Shown: positions 34,274-46,044 of the stretch, one piece after another
Layout of the letters: each line of letters starts with the position of its first letter
How positions within the stretch are numbered: the first letter of the stretch is position 1
The notes under the pieces: generated by a model
Told to the model about the DNA's origin: nothing
What the model saw: the letters and a program-made list of their open reading frames with translations, nothing else
Database searches by the model: none
Made by a program: the position numbers and the translations under genes
Assembly (NCBI RefSeq): GCF_963576675.1
Contig: NC_088916.1
Location: forward strand, 4,417,001-4,481,000
Origin: Euphorbia lathyris
Lineage: Eukaryota > Streptophyta > Magnoliopsida > Malpighiales > Euphorbiaceae
DNA length: 64,000 nt
Reading direction: 5' to 3'

Positions 34274-35486
34274 TTTTAAAAACTATGTTTTATAAATTAG
34301 AAGTCTAAAATATATTTTCGTAGGATTCAAGACTTATCAGATAATGTGAAACTAAGAAAATCATATTTCTCTTTTTATTTAAACAATATGTAAAATATAT
34401 TTTTTAAGAGTTCAATTGAGTCTAAAAATTAAAATGTTAGGGTTTAAGACTTTTCTAACAAAATATCAAAGTGTTAAAATTAATTATAAAATATTTTTTA
34501 AAAATGGAAAATCTTGTTAGTTTGTGAACCCAACAACAGACAACTACTAGTCTAGCCATGTCATCATTGCCATGCATGATATTGACTGTGTTGTTTTATT
34601 GCAAAGCATTGAAAAAATATTTTATTGGCTTCATACATGTGTTGCCCTCTAATTGGTCCAAATTTTTAAGTGCAATTAAATTTTTAAAATTTATAAATCA
34701 TATCTTATTTTTATGTTATTGTATTTAATAATCCTTTATTATTACCTAATTACATTCAATAATTTATATTTTTTTGTTCATTTTATATTCTCAAAATTTC
34801 AATTTCTCACTGAAGTTTATAATTATTATCTATTTTGCACTTTTTTACACGTAACGAAATGTGTTTAATAATCATAAATTCTATATTTTATGAATTCAAT
34901 AAATTCTATTAAAAAAATATGAAATTATTGAACATAATTACATAAAAATATGAGTTTGAAATTTTTAAATGTTTGATCATTAAAATTTTAATAAAGTAGG
35001 AGAAAAATAAAAATATTAAACCTACTTTAGTTGTTGAATTATAAAATTAGAAAATAAGAAAAGTATGTTTGAATTTTAGATTTAAATTTTAGTAATTGGT
35101 TCAGATTTCTAATTAAAAACATTGTTTAAAAAAAATATATCTTACTTTCTTCAAAAAAAAAAAAATACATATATATACCATACTTTTTAAAACAAAACAA
35201 GTACTTTCCAAAAAAAAAAACTAAACAAGTCTAGAAAGTACAAAATACCTTATAGTAAAAATATATTATTGATATAAAACCTAGTCACCAAAAAAAAATA
35301 TTTTATTGAAAAGAAATCTCTTTTTCTTCATTCAGGTTTTAAGGTTTTTTCCCGGTTTTTAACTAAAAGAAAAACACGTTTTTTGTTTTATTTTATTTTT
35401 TTATTAAATAAATTTTTAATTGATCTACTATTAGATTTGGTCATTTCTTCTTTATGTTGTAGTTTTTTTTTTTTTTTTTTTTTTTT
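34274..35486. other. AT-rich intergenic DNA
   Basis: No gene or well-bounded repeat. It contains long A and T runs and a poly-T of about 26 (35465-35486). Weak words such as CCTAATTACATTCAATAA recall the element at 56622-57015. Confidence 0.5.
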
Positions 35487-35983
35487 GCCAAAAAGCATCA
35501 TTAGATCTATGATCTTTCATTTTCTGGTTTATTAAACTCCTGATCTTTTATTTGGATACATCAAGCCCCTGATCTTTTATTTTTGGTCTCATTAAGCCTT
35601 TGATCACCAAATTAGTAAGTTGCGAATATGTAATTCTGTTAAAAATACATTATTAACTTCATATGTATTTGAAATTATTTAAAAAAATATATTTTTTATA
35701 GTTTGAATTAAGGTTTTTCTTATAGCCACATTACACATCTAAAACTTATTTCAAATAATAAAAAAATAAAAAAATTGAATGTATGTGCAATGAATAACAG
35801 TCTGTTGACCGAATTTTATGTTCAATATTACTTTTTTTGTCATCAAAGACTTAATGAGATTCTTCCAAAAAAAAGACTTAATGAGATAAAAAAAAATGAA
35901 CAGTGGCTTAATGTATTTAAATAAAAGATGGGGGGCTTAAATGAACAAAAAAAAAAGATCAGGGGTCTAATAATACCTTTTGC
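35487..35983. mobile_element. foldback MITE, family D copy 1
   Basis: Left arm GCCAAAAAGCATCATTAGAT and CCTGATCTTTTATTT; right arm AAAAGATCAGGGGTCTAATA and CCTTTTGC. Flanks are poly-T on both sides, so the duplication is uninformative. A second copy at about 62100-63160 is interrupted by another element. Confidence 0.72.
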
Positions 35984-36339
35984 TTTTTTTTTTCATTCTC
36001 GATTTATAGGTGTTGTGGTATGTCTTTTTATATAAGTATTGTCATGTTTTCTTTCATGGAAAAACAAAAAAGTTTTGTCAATCATCATATAGATTTGAAA
36101 AAAATATTAATAAGTCGATTCTGTACTGAGTGTGTTGTTGTGCCAAAAATTAGTTTCAAGCAATGTCCAATATTACTATATCATGATCTACAATGTTGAA
36201 AATGCAGATTTAAGTTTCTCTAATATATTTTTTTATAAGAAATTTTTAATTATTTATATCGAGATGCATTGTTTTTTTATAAATTAATTTGCTAAAGAAT
36301 AAAAATGATAGTCCTTGATAGGTTTTATGGAACCATTTT

Positions 36340-36900
36340 GTGTCGATCGAATGGCGGTAGGTTTTTTTTTTTTACAGGGGATCAGCTGGAGTGGGTACAA
36401 CGGAATCTTAAGATACATAGGCACTGGGTGGGATTGCTTGGCAGTCTCTGTTCATAGTTGGATGCTAGTGGATATGGCGCTGGAGAAATGAGATTGTATG
36501 TGAAGGAGTTGTTTTTATTATCCGCTAAGTGAGGGAGATTTCATCTAGCTTGCAAGTGTTAAGCACGGGGAGAGGGGAAACACGGGAGACACGGGAACAG
36601 ATGGTATGCTGGACACATCCGATTGAGAGTTGGGTGAAAGTGAATTATGACAGGGCAAGCAAAGGAAATCCGGGACTGGCTTCTAGTGGGGGCTCAATTC
36701 ATGATGACTCGGGCTGCTGGATAGGAGGCTTCATTTGCAATCTGGGAATAAGTACGGCTTTGTTAGCGGAACTTTGAGGGCTCTACTATGGCATAGTTCT
36801 GGTTTGAAAAATGGGGTTCGGACAGGTTGTATTCGAGGTCGACTCCCTCTATATAGTCAGACTTATTCAGAGTTCAGTAAGGGTGGTTCACAAGTATTAT
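36340..36900 (+). pseudogene. LINE (non-LTR retrotransposon) RNase H relic
   Basis: Frame 36529-36777 reads THPIESWVKVNYDRASKGNP then LASSGG, GCWIGGFICNLGISTALLAEL, the start of the plant LINE-type RNase H domain (RVT_3). It has Asp and Glu at catalytic-like positions. After a stop a second frame continues GLYYGIVL-like sequence and GCIRGRLPL. Decayed and 5' truncated; no poly-A tail identified. Confidence 0.7.
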
Positions 36901-37138
36901 ACCATGTTCTTTTTTTACTTAATTTCAATATAAATAAGTTCAATTCGGTTAAATTAAGTTAAGTTAAGTTTAGTAACATTAAGTTCAGCTCAATAATTTA
37001 TCATTATTTACATATAATTTATAATTTAGTATTATTTATATATAATTCAAAATTATAATTATAACTATTTATATATAATTTATATATAGTTTATAATTTA
37101 GTATTATTTATATATAATTTATCATTATTTATAATTTA

Positions 37139-37786
37139 GGTGTCGTTTGATAAAATTGAAAATTAAGTGCTAAAAAAATAAGTACTGAATTTTAAGGGTC
37201 GAATATTATAAGTGCTGAAATTATTAAATGATATAAGTGTTTGATAAATATTAAAAATAAGTGTTGAATATTAAAATATTAGGCCTTGTTTGATAACAAT
37301 AAAAATCACTTAAATTAATAGATTAAACACTTATTTAGTTTAAGCGTGTTTGATAATGATTTTCTATTAACCACTTAAAGTATTCAATTAAGCTATATAT
37401 CACTTATTTTGTTAAGTCAAAATATTTAACTTAAAATTTTAAGTTAAACATTATCAACTAATATTTTAATATTCAGCACTTATTTTTAATATTTATCAAA
37501 CACTTATATCATTTAATAATTTCAGCACTTATAATATTCAACACTTAAAATTCAGTACTTATTTTTTCAGCACTTAATTTTCAGTTTTATCTAACGACAC
37601 CTTAGTGGATAATGTTTAACTTAAAATTTTAAGTTAAATATTTTGACTTAACAGAATAAGTGATATGTAGTTTAATTGAATAATTTAAGTGGTTAATAAA
37701 AAACCATTATCAAACACACTTAAACTAAAAAAGTGCTTAATCTATTAATTTAAGTGATTTTTATTGTTATCAAAGACAGCCTTAGT
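37139..37786. repeat. two interleaved inverted repeats (A-B-A'-B' order)
   Basis: A (37139-37280, GGTGTCGTTTGATAAAATTG) is inverted at A' (about 37460-37602, ending TCTAACGACACC). B (37283-37450, GGCCTTGTTTGATAACAATA) is inverted at B' (about 37606-37786, ending TTGTTATCAAAGACAGCC). The arms pair almost perfectly over 140-175 bp. Ends of the type GG.GTC.TTTGATAA suggest hAT-like MITEs. Interleaving cannot arise by simple nesting. Confidence 0.8.
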
Positions 37787-38004
37787 ATTATTTATATATA
37801 ATTTATAAGTTATTATATATAATATATCATCTTTTGTTATAATTATAATATTTATATATCATTTATTATTATTATATATATAATTTATTATTATTTAATT
37901 TAATTTAATTCAGTTAAAAAGAATATAGTCTTACTCGTTAGTTAATTGATCAAATATTGAATGTTTTTGTCAATAACTTGTCGTATTAATTTTTTTAGAG
38001 TATT

Positions 38005-38640
38005 GTTATTTCCCGCAACCAAATTCCTTATTACCGCATTCATTGGACAATTTTGTCCTTGGTATAAATTTTTTTTCGAAATTAGGAAATTTTTTTTTGA
38101 GAGAAAATTCAAAATTTAGCCTAAACGGATGCGGCATACCGTTCGACCCATGGCGGGAACGGATGCCGCATCCGTTCCCACCATGGGTCGAACGGTATGC
38201 CGCATCCGTTCCCGCCATGGGTCGAGCGGTACACCACATCCGTTCCCACCATGGGTCGAACGGTATGCTGCATCCGTTTAGACCAAATTTTGAAATATGC
38301 AAAATCTTAAAATTTTTAGTGACGAAAAATACTAAACCATTAAATTTTTTATGACGAAAAATGAAAAATTATCCTATTTTTTGTGACGAAAAATGTAAAA
38401 TCGTCATGAAAAATATGTATTATTTTCATGAGTTCTTTGATAAAAAGATGTAAATCTTAATGTTTCCGACTCGTAATCATCCATTTTCGGGGTTCGGATT
38501 GTCACACATCAATTATTTTCATAATTTCAATTATTGTTGTTCGGGTTTACAATTTTGAAGAGAGAATTTTCAGTTTTTGATCAAAATTATGAGAAGGGTA
38601 AAAAAGTCCAAAAAAGATAAGGAATTTGATTGCGGTATTT
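38005..38640. mobile_element. foldback element with GC-rich palindromic core
   Basis: Outer inverted ends: CCCGCAACCAAATTCCTTA on the left and TAAGGAATTTGATTGCGGTA on the right. The core (38123-38276) has four passes of a unit of about 46 bp built from CATCCGTTCC, ACCATGGGTCGA and ACGGTATGCC, with the first pass inverted. The core is far more GC-rich than its surroundings. Arms inside it, TTTAGCCTAAACGG and CGTTTAGACCAAATTTTG, are also inverse. Confidence 0.75.
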
Positions 38641-39144
38641 AGCAATTGACTTTTTTTATCTTATTATTTTCTTTATCAGCATTTATCATAGGCGTTTTGG
38701 ATAATTTTTCTTCTATAATAATAAAAGAAATTATAAAAAGGATGGTAGTGGTTTGGAGCTTTGACGGTGACTGTTGTCATGCAAGTACGTTGAAAATTAC
38801 TGTCATGCAAGGAACTTTCGTTTTACTTTAAAAATAGGGAAGTTTCAAAAAAACTCCCCCTTACTTTCACTTTCTATCAATCGGGTACCTGAATATCCAA
38901 ACGGTGACTGGTGACTGAGCATTTTTCATTTTGCTAAAAATCTTTTAATACGATATTATAAAAATTACCGTTAACTTTAATGATCATGTAAAATTTGGTC
39001 ATTCACCATTGGATATAGACTTATTAGAATTCTAAAGTGGAGATTTAAAGTATCTTAAAGTTTAGATTTAATAAGCCTAGATCCAATGGTGAATAACCAA
39101 ATGAATTTTGTCATTAAGGTCCATGTGAATGCTGATGTTGTTTA
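38641..39144. repeat. repeat fragments left of the copia insertion
   Basis: 38985-39130 (CATGTAAAATTTGGTCATTC and its inverse GGTGAATAACCAAATGAATTT) is a relative of the 180-bp element at 56396-56575. 38835-38890 (GGGAAGTTTCAAAAAAACTCC) may be the left end of an element whose right end lies at about 53250-53275, beyond the copia insertion. Confidence 0.5.
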
Positions 39145-39705
39145 TGTTGAAATTCGAGGGACCGAAATTGTAATTTAGAATGGACTTGATGTGTAATTTT
39201 CAAAGACTAATAGTTTTCTAAATATAATAAAAAACAAAATGATAAATACACAAACTTTTACTGGCTCACACTTTTGGCTTCTCACCACTCACTCTCTTTG
39301 TTTAAAAATTTGCGCAATGCGCTTACATTAAAGAAGAAAGAAAAATTCCCACCAGACCCGGATGTGATTCGAACTCATGACCTCCCAAGGTATAGGTAAG
39401 CTCTCAACCACTAGGCTAAGAGCTTCACCACTCACCACTCACTCTCTACGAATACATAACATTGGGATTCTATATATAAGAATTCCATCAAAACATGTAG
39501 TCCAATTAATTAAAAAAAGACGAAATCTACCATACATTGACTTAGCTAAACAACAAAGACTTAGCTAAAGAATAAAGACTTTTGTACCCAAAATATGGAT
39601 AGACTTTAATTCTAGCAATCATGGACTTTAGTAATAATTTATTTTTATTTTTTTTATTTTCTTAATTTCTAAATTAAGTTTATTATATATATTTTTTTTT
39701 TAACA
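39145..39705 (-). repeat. 3' LTR of the copia element, carrying a SINE
   Basis: Matches 52490-52900 with few differences apart from the 150-bp SINE plus its duplication. The minus-strand purine tract AAAGGGGCA adjoins it at about 39706-39714. Confidence 0.93.
39298..39430 (-). mobile_element. tRNA-derived SINE, 133 bp, with 17-bp target duplication
   Basis: On the minus strand the head reads TTAGCCTAGTGGTTGAGAG (A box) and GGTCATGAGTTCGAATC (B box), the internal RNA polymerase III promoter of tRNA-derived SINEs. The tail ends AAATTTTTAAACAAA. CTCACCACTCACTCTCT stands on both sides (39281-39297 and 39431-39447). The other LTR has a single copy and no insertion, so the empty site is seen directly. 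Confidence 0.92.
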
Positions 39706-39718
39706 TGCCCCTTTAAAC

Positions 39719-40693
39719 TTAATTTTTTGTGACTCCCAGTTGAGCTCTCAAATGACCGAACACATCGTACTTTAACGGTTTCGTGAAAATATCTGCAATC
39801 TGATCTTGCGTTTTCACGTACTTCAGTGTCACCTCCTTTTGCTCAATGCACTCCCGAATAAAATGATACCTCGTGTCAATGTGTTTACTCCGATCATGAA
39901 ACACATGATTTTTTGCTAATGCCAATGCAGACTTATTATCGATAAAAATCTCCGTCGGATTATTTTGAGTCATCTGAAATTCTTCTAGCAATTTTTGGAG
40001 CCAAATCGCATGACACACACATGAGGTTGCAGCAACATATTCAGCTTCGCAGATTGACAACGTCACAATCGGTTGCTTTTTTAAACTCCATGTGAATGTC
40101 GTGTCACCGAGAAAAAATACAAAACCAGTTGTACTTTTTCGGTCATCCTTGTCACCGGCCCAATCACTATCACAGTATCCAACTAATTTGAAATCGTCAG
40201 TTTTTGAATAAAGTAATCCCAAATTAGTTGTACCTTTCACGTAACGGAGAATTCTTTTTGCTGCATTCCAATGTGACACCGTTGGGACTTCCATGTATCG
40301 ACTTACTAAGCCGACTGCATAGAGAATATCTGGTCTCGTACACGTCAAATATCTAAGACTTCCGACCAAGCTTCGGAATAATGTCGGATTGACTCTGTCT
40401 CCACCTTCATCTTTTGTCAACTTGATTCCACATTCGACTGACGTGCTGACGGAATTACAATTTTTCATCTTGAACTTCTTTAAGATCTCCTTCGTAAAAC
40501 CACTTTGAGAAATAAAAATTCCGTCGTCATTCTGCTTCACTTCAATGCCAAGATAATATGACATTAGACCAATGTCAGTCATCTCGAACTCACGAGCCAT
40601 TGTCTTCTTGAACTCCTCAAACATCTTAGGATTGTTCCCTGTAAAAATGAGATCATCCACATACAAACAAACAAACAAGTAACATATCTCCAT
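39719..40693 (-). pseudogene. copia pol, C-terminal part (end of RT and RNase H)
   Basis: 324 residues. Begins at the catalytic strand (CLYVDDLIFTGN), continues with the RT thumb region (SLRYLTCTRPDILYAVGL) and RNase H (GYCDSDWAGDKDDRKSTTG, SICEAEYVAAT, then HVFHDRSKHIDTRYHFIREC). It is out of frame with the upstream part: the frames cross at 40653-40693, within a TTTG/TTTGTTTG run just before the YVDD codons. This probably arose by slippage. Confidence 0.85.
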
Positions 40694-42480
40694 TTTTCAC
40701 CTTTGCATACAGGGCATACTCATGTGGGCATTTGACAAAACCATTTTCTTGAAAATATTTATCAATGCGACTGTTCCAGGCTCGTGGTGCTTGCTTGAGA
40801 CCGTAAAGTGCCTTTTTCAATTTTAGCACTTTATTTTCTTGACCTTTTACAACATACCCAGGTGGTTGCTGGATATAAATTTCCTCTTCCAGATATCCAT
40901 TGAGAAATGCGGATTTCACGTCCATTTGATGGATTCTCCACTCGTGTTGAGCAGCTACAGAAATTACTAGTCTGATACTCTCCATTCTGGCAACAGGAGC
41001 AAAAACTTCATTGTAGTCAATTCCGGGTCGTTGACTGAACCCTTTCGCCACCAATCTTGCTTTATGTCGGACAATTTCACCGTTTGCATCTTTTTTTGCT
41101 TTGAACACCCATTTAACTCCAATGGTTTTTTGACCGACCGGAAGTGATGTCAACTCCCATGTTTTATTTTTCTCAATCGAATGAATCTCCTCTTTCATGG
41201 CTTTTCTCCATTTTTCATCTTTCATTGCTTCTTCTGGATCTGTTGGTTCATCATTAACAAAATGACAATAAAGAGTTAATTCATCATCAAGATTTCTTGT
41301 TACATCATAGAGATCTTTAATAGGTATGATTTTTTTTGGCTTTCCAGGCGGATGTTCATCTGAACTGTTTTCATCACTTGAGGACAAACTCGAACTGGAT
41401 GAGCTTGTTGATGTCGAACTGATTGCTGGTGTTGTGGCTGCAACTGTGGCTTCTTCCAGATCATTGTCTTCATCCATGAAAGGATAAAAACTGTAGCTAT
41501 TTTCTTTTTCACCAGTCCAGTCCCAAACTGCTTCTTCATCAATGGTGACATCTCTACTGATGACGATTTTCTGAGTCTGAGGATCGAACATTTTATACCC
41601 TTTGGAATGTTCTAAATAGCCCACAAACAAGTATTTTTTGTTTTTATCATCTAGCTTCTTGCGTTCTTCATCTGGTACATTGACATGAGCAACACTGCCA
41701 AAAACACGCAAATGAGAAATACTGGGTTTTATTCCGCTCCATGCTTCTTGTGGAGTTTGATCCCAAACACTGATAGTTGGCGATCTGTTCAACAGGTAGA
41801 CAGCACAGTCCACTGCTTCGTCCCATAACTCCTTCGGTAAATTTTTGCTTTTTAACATGCTCCTCACCATGTTGAGCACTGATCTGTTCTTTCTTTCGAC
41901 TACGCCATTTTGCTGAGGTGATCTGGGGACTGAAAGAAAATGACGGATTCCATGATCTTCACAAAATTGCTTGAAAGAGATGGACATGTATTCACCGCCT
42001 CTGTCTGATCTGAGTGCCTTAATAAAATGACCACTTTCTTTCTCCACTTGGACTTTGAATTTTTTAAATGTCTCAAATACTTCTGTTTTTTCCTTCAAAA
42101 AATACACCCAAGTTTTTCTACTATAATCATCAATGAAAAGTAGAAAATATTTATTTTTACCCAGAGACTGTGGAGTGATCGGTCCACACACGTCTGTGTG
42201 AACTAGCTCAAGTGGCGCCTTTGCTCTTGACATGGACTCCTTTGGAAAACTGGTTCTGAATTGTTTTCCAACAAGACATCCTTGACACAGTTGATGAGGC
42301 TGGTCAATATGAGGCAATCTGTTTACCATCTGCTTCTGTGCCAACAGCTTCAGTCCTCCAAAATTGAGATGCCCGTACCGTAAATGCCAAAGCCAGGGGG
42401 GCTTTGCACACAAGCTTTCAAACATTTGGCCACGTCCGTCTGAATGTTAATTGTAAACATTCTATTTTTCGCCATGGGTA
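40653..42480 (-). pseudogene. copia pol, integrase and first part of RT
   Basis: The 590-residue frame (42425-40653) has the integrase zinc finger (HLRYGHLN with CQGC), core motifs (LVHTDVCGP, LRSDRGGEY, QQNGVVERKNR) with catalytic D, D and E, and the RT start (KARLVAKGFSQRPGIDYNE, HQMDVKSAFLNGYLEEEIY). A serine-rich linker lies near residue 335. A frame change near 42410 separates it from the upstream piece (MAKNRMFTINIQTDVAKCL) that joins to gag-protease across the Athila insertion. Confidence 0.85.
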
Positions 42481-42482
42481 CT

Positions 42483-44174
42483 TGATAGGGGTCAAAAACC
42501 CCTATCCTCGGGTACGGTTTTAGGACGGGTTTTAGCATTATTTAGTTAATAAGCGAACATTTCTCGCATTTAAATGCTTTTGTGTGAGTTAATTAGGAAT
42601 TGGAAACGTTTTATTTATTTTTCGTTATTTAGGCTCGTTTTATGACCAATTTAGGCAATTATGGCCAAAATAGCATGCATAGTGTAATTCCGTTATCTTT
42701 TGAAGCTAATTGGTCCGTCAAAAGTCGCACCAAACGAAGCGTTTGCTCAAAATAAGCGATTGACGGATCAATTTAGCTTTTGGACTAATGTTATCTGGAG
42801 TTTCTGTACGTGCACAGGTGTAAGTTCGGGCGAAAAAGGACATCGACGACATTCGGCAAGCATTGAGAACATGCCGGGCGAAAACGCTCGACGAGCGGGC
42901 ATCCGTGGGCCATTTCTGCTCGCCGAGCAGGCCCCTAGAGGCCTGCTCGCCGAGCAGGCCGCCAGGCGCCTGCTCGGGCGAGCAGGAGCCTGCTCGCCGA
43001 GCAGGCCACCAGGCGCCTGCTCGGCGAGCAGGGGGGCTGCTTGGTGCGAGTAGCCCTGCTCGCCGAGCAGCTCGCCCTGCTCGGCGAGCAGGCCTGCGGG
43101 AATTGGTCAAAAAGACCAATTCCGCCCCCACGAAGCCACGATGGACCCCACGTCTTCCTACACCAATAAGGACACGAAAATAGGTCAAAAAGAGGGCCGA
43201 GACACGCCTATAAATAGAGTTTTTCCAATGTAATTTAGATATCTTTTATCTTTGTAATTTTCTTAGTTTTCCTCTTGAGAAATCCTCTCCACCTCCTCCA
43301 TATCCTTCAAACCTCCATTGAAGACACCTCCGAAGCTCCGTTCACCGAGGATTGCTCAAGCTCCATCCTTAAGTCCTAGAAAGACGCCTGCATTGGTAGA
43401 CAGGTTCCCTGAAAGGGATTTTTCTTCTTTTACATTCTGTCTAGCCTCTGATACATGTTATGAATTCTAGGTTTATTGTAACTTCGTGACAATGTTTCCA
43501 TCTTTGATATATATTATAGTTCTTGTTTATTCAATTGTTTTGATGTTTTAATCTTTGTCTTACGCTTTGTCTGATTGGTTTAACTCATTCGATAATCCCA
43601 AAATTAGGTTGGCACATATTGCGAGCTGAATCTGACCTAGTCAGTGCCTATAGGATTGACGACCCTATAGAAGATTAAGCCCAAATTGCTGAGCCTTAGA
43701 GCTAGTTTCGGCCTTACAAGGGAATCACGAACTAGGAACTTTAGGAGGATAGGTCGGGTTAATCGCCTTGGACACAAGTGACTTAGGTTTTAATTCAATT
43801 GCTTAAACATTCTATTTTCATTATCATCGTATCCCTTTATGTTCCTTCGGATAATTGCATTGGTAAAAGATCACTTAGGAGTAGTTTAACTTAATTAGGG
43901 GTAGAGTAACTTAATTAGGCGTAGAATAACTTAGTTAGAATCAGATAACTTAGCTAGGAATAGTATAATTCAACCTAGGAGTAGATTAATTTAGCAAAAC
44001 CAACTCAAAACCCCCTAAGCCTAGATAACATCTGAAACCAAATAACTCGATACTTGCAGAAATAAATCCTGTGGACGATAACCTGGACTTAACCAGAAAT
44101 TTATTACTTGATAACGACGGGGTACACTTATCCCTTAGTGAGTTCTCATCTCTAACTTAGGTGAGGGCGCATCA
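42483..44174 (+). repeat. 5' LTR of the Athila element
   Basis: Contains an array of GC-rich palindromes (42917-43092), a TATA box CTATAAATAG (43208-43217) about 115 bp downstream of the array, and near the 3' end a set of 24-31 bp repeats of the type AGTAGTTTAACTTAATTAGG (43880-43990). The end GAGGGCGCATCA adjoins the PBS. Confidence 0.95.
42917..43092. promoter_or_regulatory. palindrome array upstream of the Athila LTR TATA box
   Basis: Seven units based on CTGCTCGCCGAGCAG, CTGCTCGGCGAGCAG or CTGCTCGGGCGAGCAG, each able to form a hairpin. The 3' LTR has six (49853-50003), because one unit of about 27 bp is absent. The position just upstream of the core promoter suggests a protein-binding or structural role, but none is known to me. 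Confidence 0.8.
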
Positions 44175-44400
44175 AGTTTTTGGCGCCGTTGCCGGGGATT
44201 TATTTCTTCTGCAATATCGAACCAAAGGTCGATTTGTTAGTTTAGGCATTCTTTGTGAATATATTCTTTGTTAATATCATTTATACTTGTTTATATATAT
44301 ACTTGTTTATAATAACTTACACCTGTATACATAAATACTTGTTGATTACTTAAAATCTGTAACATTACTTGTACTTATAAAAATCGTTCTTCCAGCAACT

Positions 44401-46044
44401 ATGGACAACAGAGCGTCTGATTCGTCCATGAACGATCTCAACTCAAAAATAGATTTCCTCGTGGCCTCATACAGCCATAATAACCAACCGAGGACACCAT
44501 TTTGCGGGAGATGCGGCCAGAATCACCCCGGTAGGGTATGCCACATCAACTATTACGTACCTAGAGGTGAGAATGTAAGTTATTTGGGTAATCATCAAAG
44601 GTATAATTCTGAACCCTCAACTTACAACTACTACGATCAGGAGCATACACGATATCCAACGGCGCCCTACATGGCACCTGTGGATACCCTTCCATGTCCC
44701 CATTCTAACTCTGATTTTTATGGTAGGCAAACAGAGTACTCAGAAGGAATAATGACCCTCTTAAGAGAGATATCCGTCCGACTGGCAGCCAACGAGGAGG
44801 CATGCAGGACCCTGAGTAACCAACTTGCCACAATCAGACAAGAAGAAAGGGAATGCCAAGAGGCATTCCTCCTACAAGAAGAGGCAATTCACGCCATCGT
44901 CCTAAGGAGCGGCAAGGAAGTGGACACACTCGTGGCACCTCCATCGCAAACGTATCCGTCACCTCAGGTAAGTAGGGAACCGGAAGTGGTAAGCAACCCC
45001 GGTCCCGCATCTGAAACTCCAGCTCCTGAAGTAGCTGTAGAAAAAGTAGTTAGACCTTATACACCAAAACTGCCATTTCCTCAGAAGCAGAAAAAGGCCA
45101 ACCTAGATAAGAAATTTGCTCGGTTTTTGGAAATCCTTAGTAAATTAGAAATAAACATTCCATTAATGGAAGCACTAGAGGAGATGCCGAACTATGCAAA
45201 ATTTCTTAAAGACATGTTGTCGAAAAAGAAAAAGTTTGGGGAAAATGAGATAGTGGCTTTAACAGAACAATGCTCGGCCATAATCACCCATAAATTACCC
45301 CCCAAGCTTAAATATCAAGGGAGCTTTACCATCCCGTGTAGGATAGGCAACATGCACATAGATAGGGCATTATGCGATTTAGGAGCAAGTATTAATCTTA
45401 TGCCTTTATCAATTTTCAGGAAATTGGGACTCGGAGAGCCTAAACCGACAAACATGACACTGCAGCTGGCGGACAGGTCGATCGCACGGCCTAGAGGCAT
45501 AGTTGAAGATGTATTGGTGAAGGTGGACAAATTGATCTTCCCGGTCGATTTTGTGGTCCTCGACATGGAAGAAGATGACTTCGTCCCCATTCTTCTTGGG
45601 AGACCGTTTCTTGCAACCGGTAGGACACTGATAGACGTCCATGGAGGTAAACTGGTCCTAAGGGTACAGGACGAAGAGGTAACATTTAACGTTTATGAGT
45701 CTATGAAATTTCCTCAAGAACGCTCCAAAAGTTGTAACTTTGTAGATGCGCTAATAGATGAATGTATTGAGGAAGATGACTTTAACATAAGAAAAGCCTC
45801 TTTAGAACTCGGTCTAGGTGGTGAAGAATGTGAAAACTCAAATGAACCATTTGAAGATCTCCCACCTGAAAAATGTTATTGGGTTAAGGGTAGAAAAGAG
45901 GACCTTGATCGTGAGATCAAACCTAAACCCAAAACCTCGTTAGAGGAACCTCCAAAATTGGAGCTTAAGCCCTTACCCAACAACCTGAAATATGTTTTCT
46001 TCAACCTCCCACAGATTTACCCGTTATTATTTCTTCTTTGTTGA
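44401..46044 (+). CDS. Athila gag remnant and protease
   Basis: 547 residues. It opens directly with the end of gag: an atypical zinc knuckle [13 protein letters not shown] (CX2CX3HX4C, residues 35-47). The capsid (retrotransposon gag) domain expected before it is missing. A linker with a Pro-rich stretch follows. Protease lies near residues 305-430: [15 protein letters not shown] with the catalytic Asp, and [13 protein letters not shown]. The frame is open to 46044, but the RT continues in another frame from 46038, so a frameshift near 46010-46040 separates protease from RT. Confidence 0.88.
   Translation: MDNRASDSSMNDLNSKIDFLVASYSHNNQPRTPFCGRCGQNHPGRVCHINYYVPRGENVSYLGNHQRYNSEPSTYNYYDQEHTRYPTAPYMAPVDTLPCPHSNSDFYGRQTEYSEGIMTLLREISVRLAANEEACRTLSNQLATIRQEERECQEAFLLQEEAIHAIVLRSGKEVDTLVAPPSQTYPSPQVSREPEVVSNPGPASETPAPEVAVEKVVRPYTPKLPFPQKQKKANLDKKFARFLEILSKLEINIPLMEALEEMPNYAKFLKDMLSKKKKFGENEIVALTEQCSAIITHKLPPKLKYQGSFTIPCRIGNMHIDRALCDLGASINLMPLSIFRKLGLGEPKPTNMTLQLADRSIARPRGIVEDVLVKVDKLIFPVDFVVLDMEEDDFVPILLGRPFLATGRTLIDVHGGKLVLRVQDEEVTFNVYESMKFPQERSKSCNFVDALIDECIEEDDFNIRKASLELGLGGEECENSNEPFEDLPPEKCYWVKGRKEDLDREIKPKPKTSLEEPPKLELKPLPNNLKYVFFNLPQIYPLLFLLC

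Noticed and set aside
42718..43188. Long overlapping frames on both strands over the Athila LTR
   Set aside because: They are open only because the GC-rich palindrome array lacks stops in most frames; composition is Arg/Ala repeats and the same frames recur at 49656-50099 in the other LTR.
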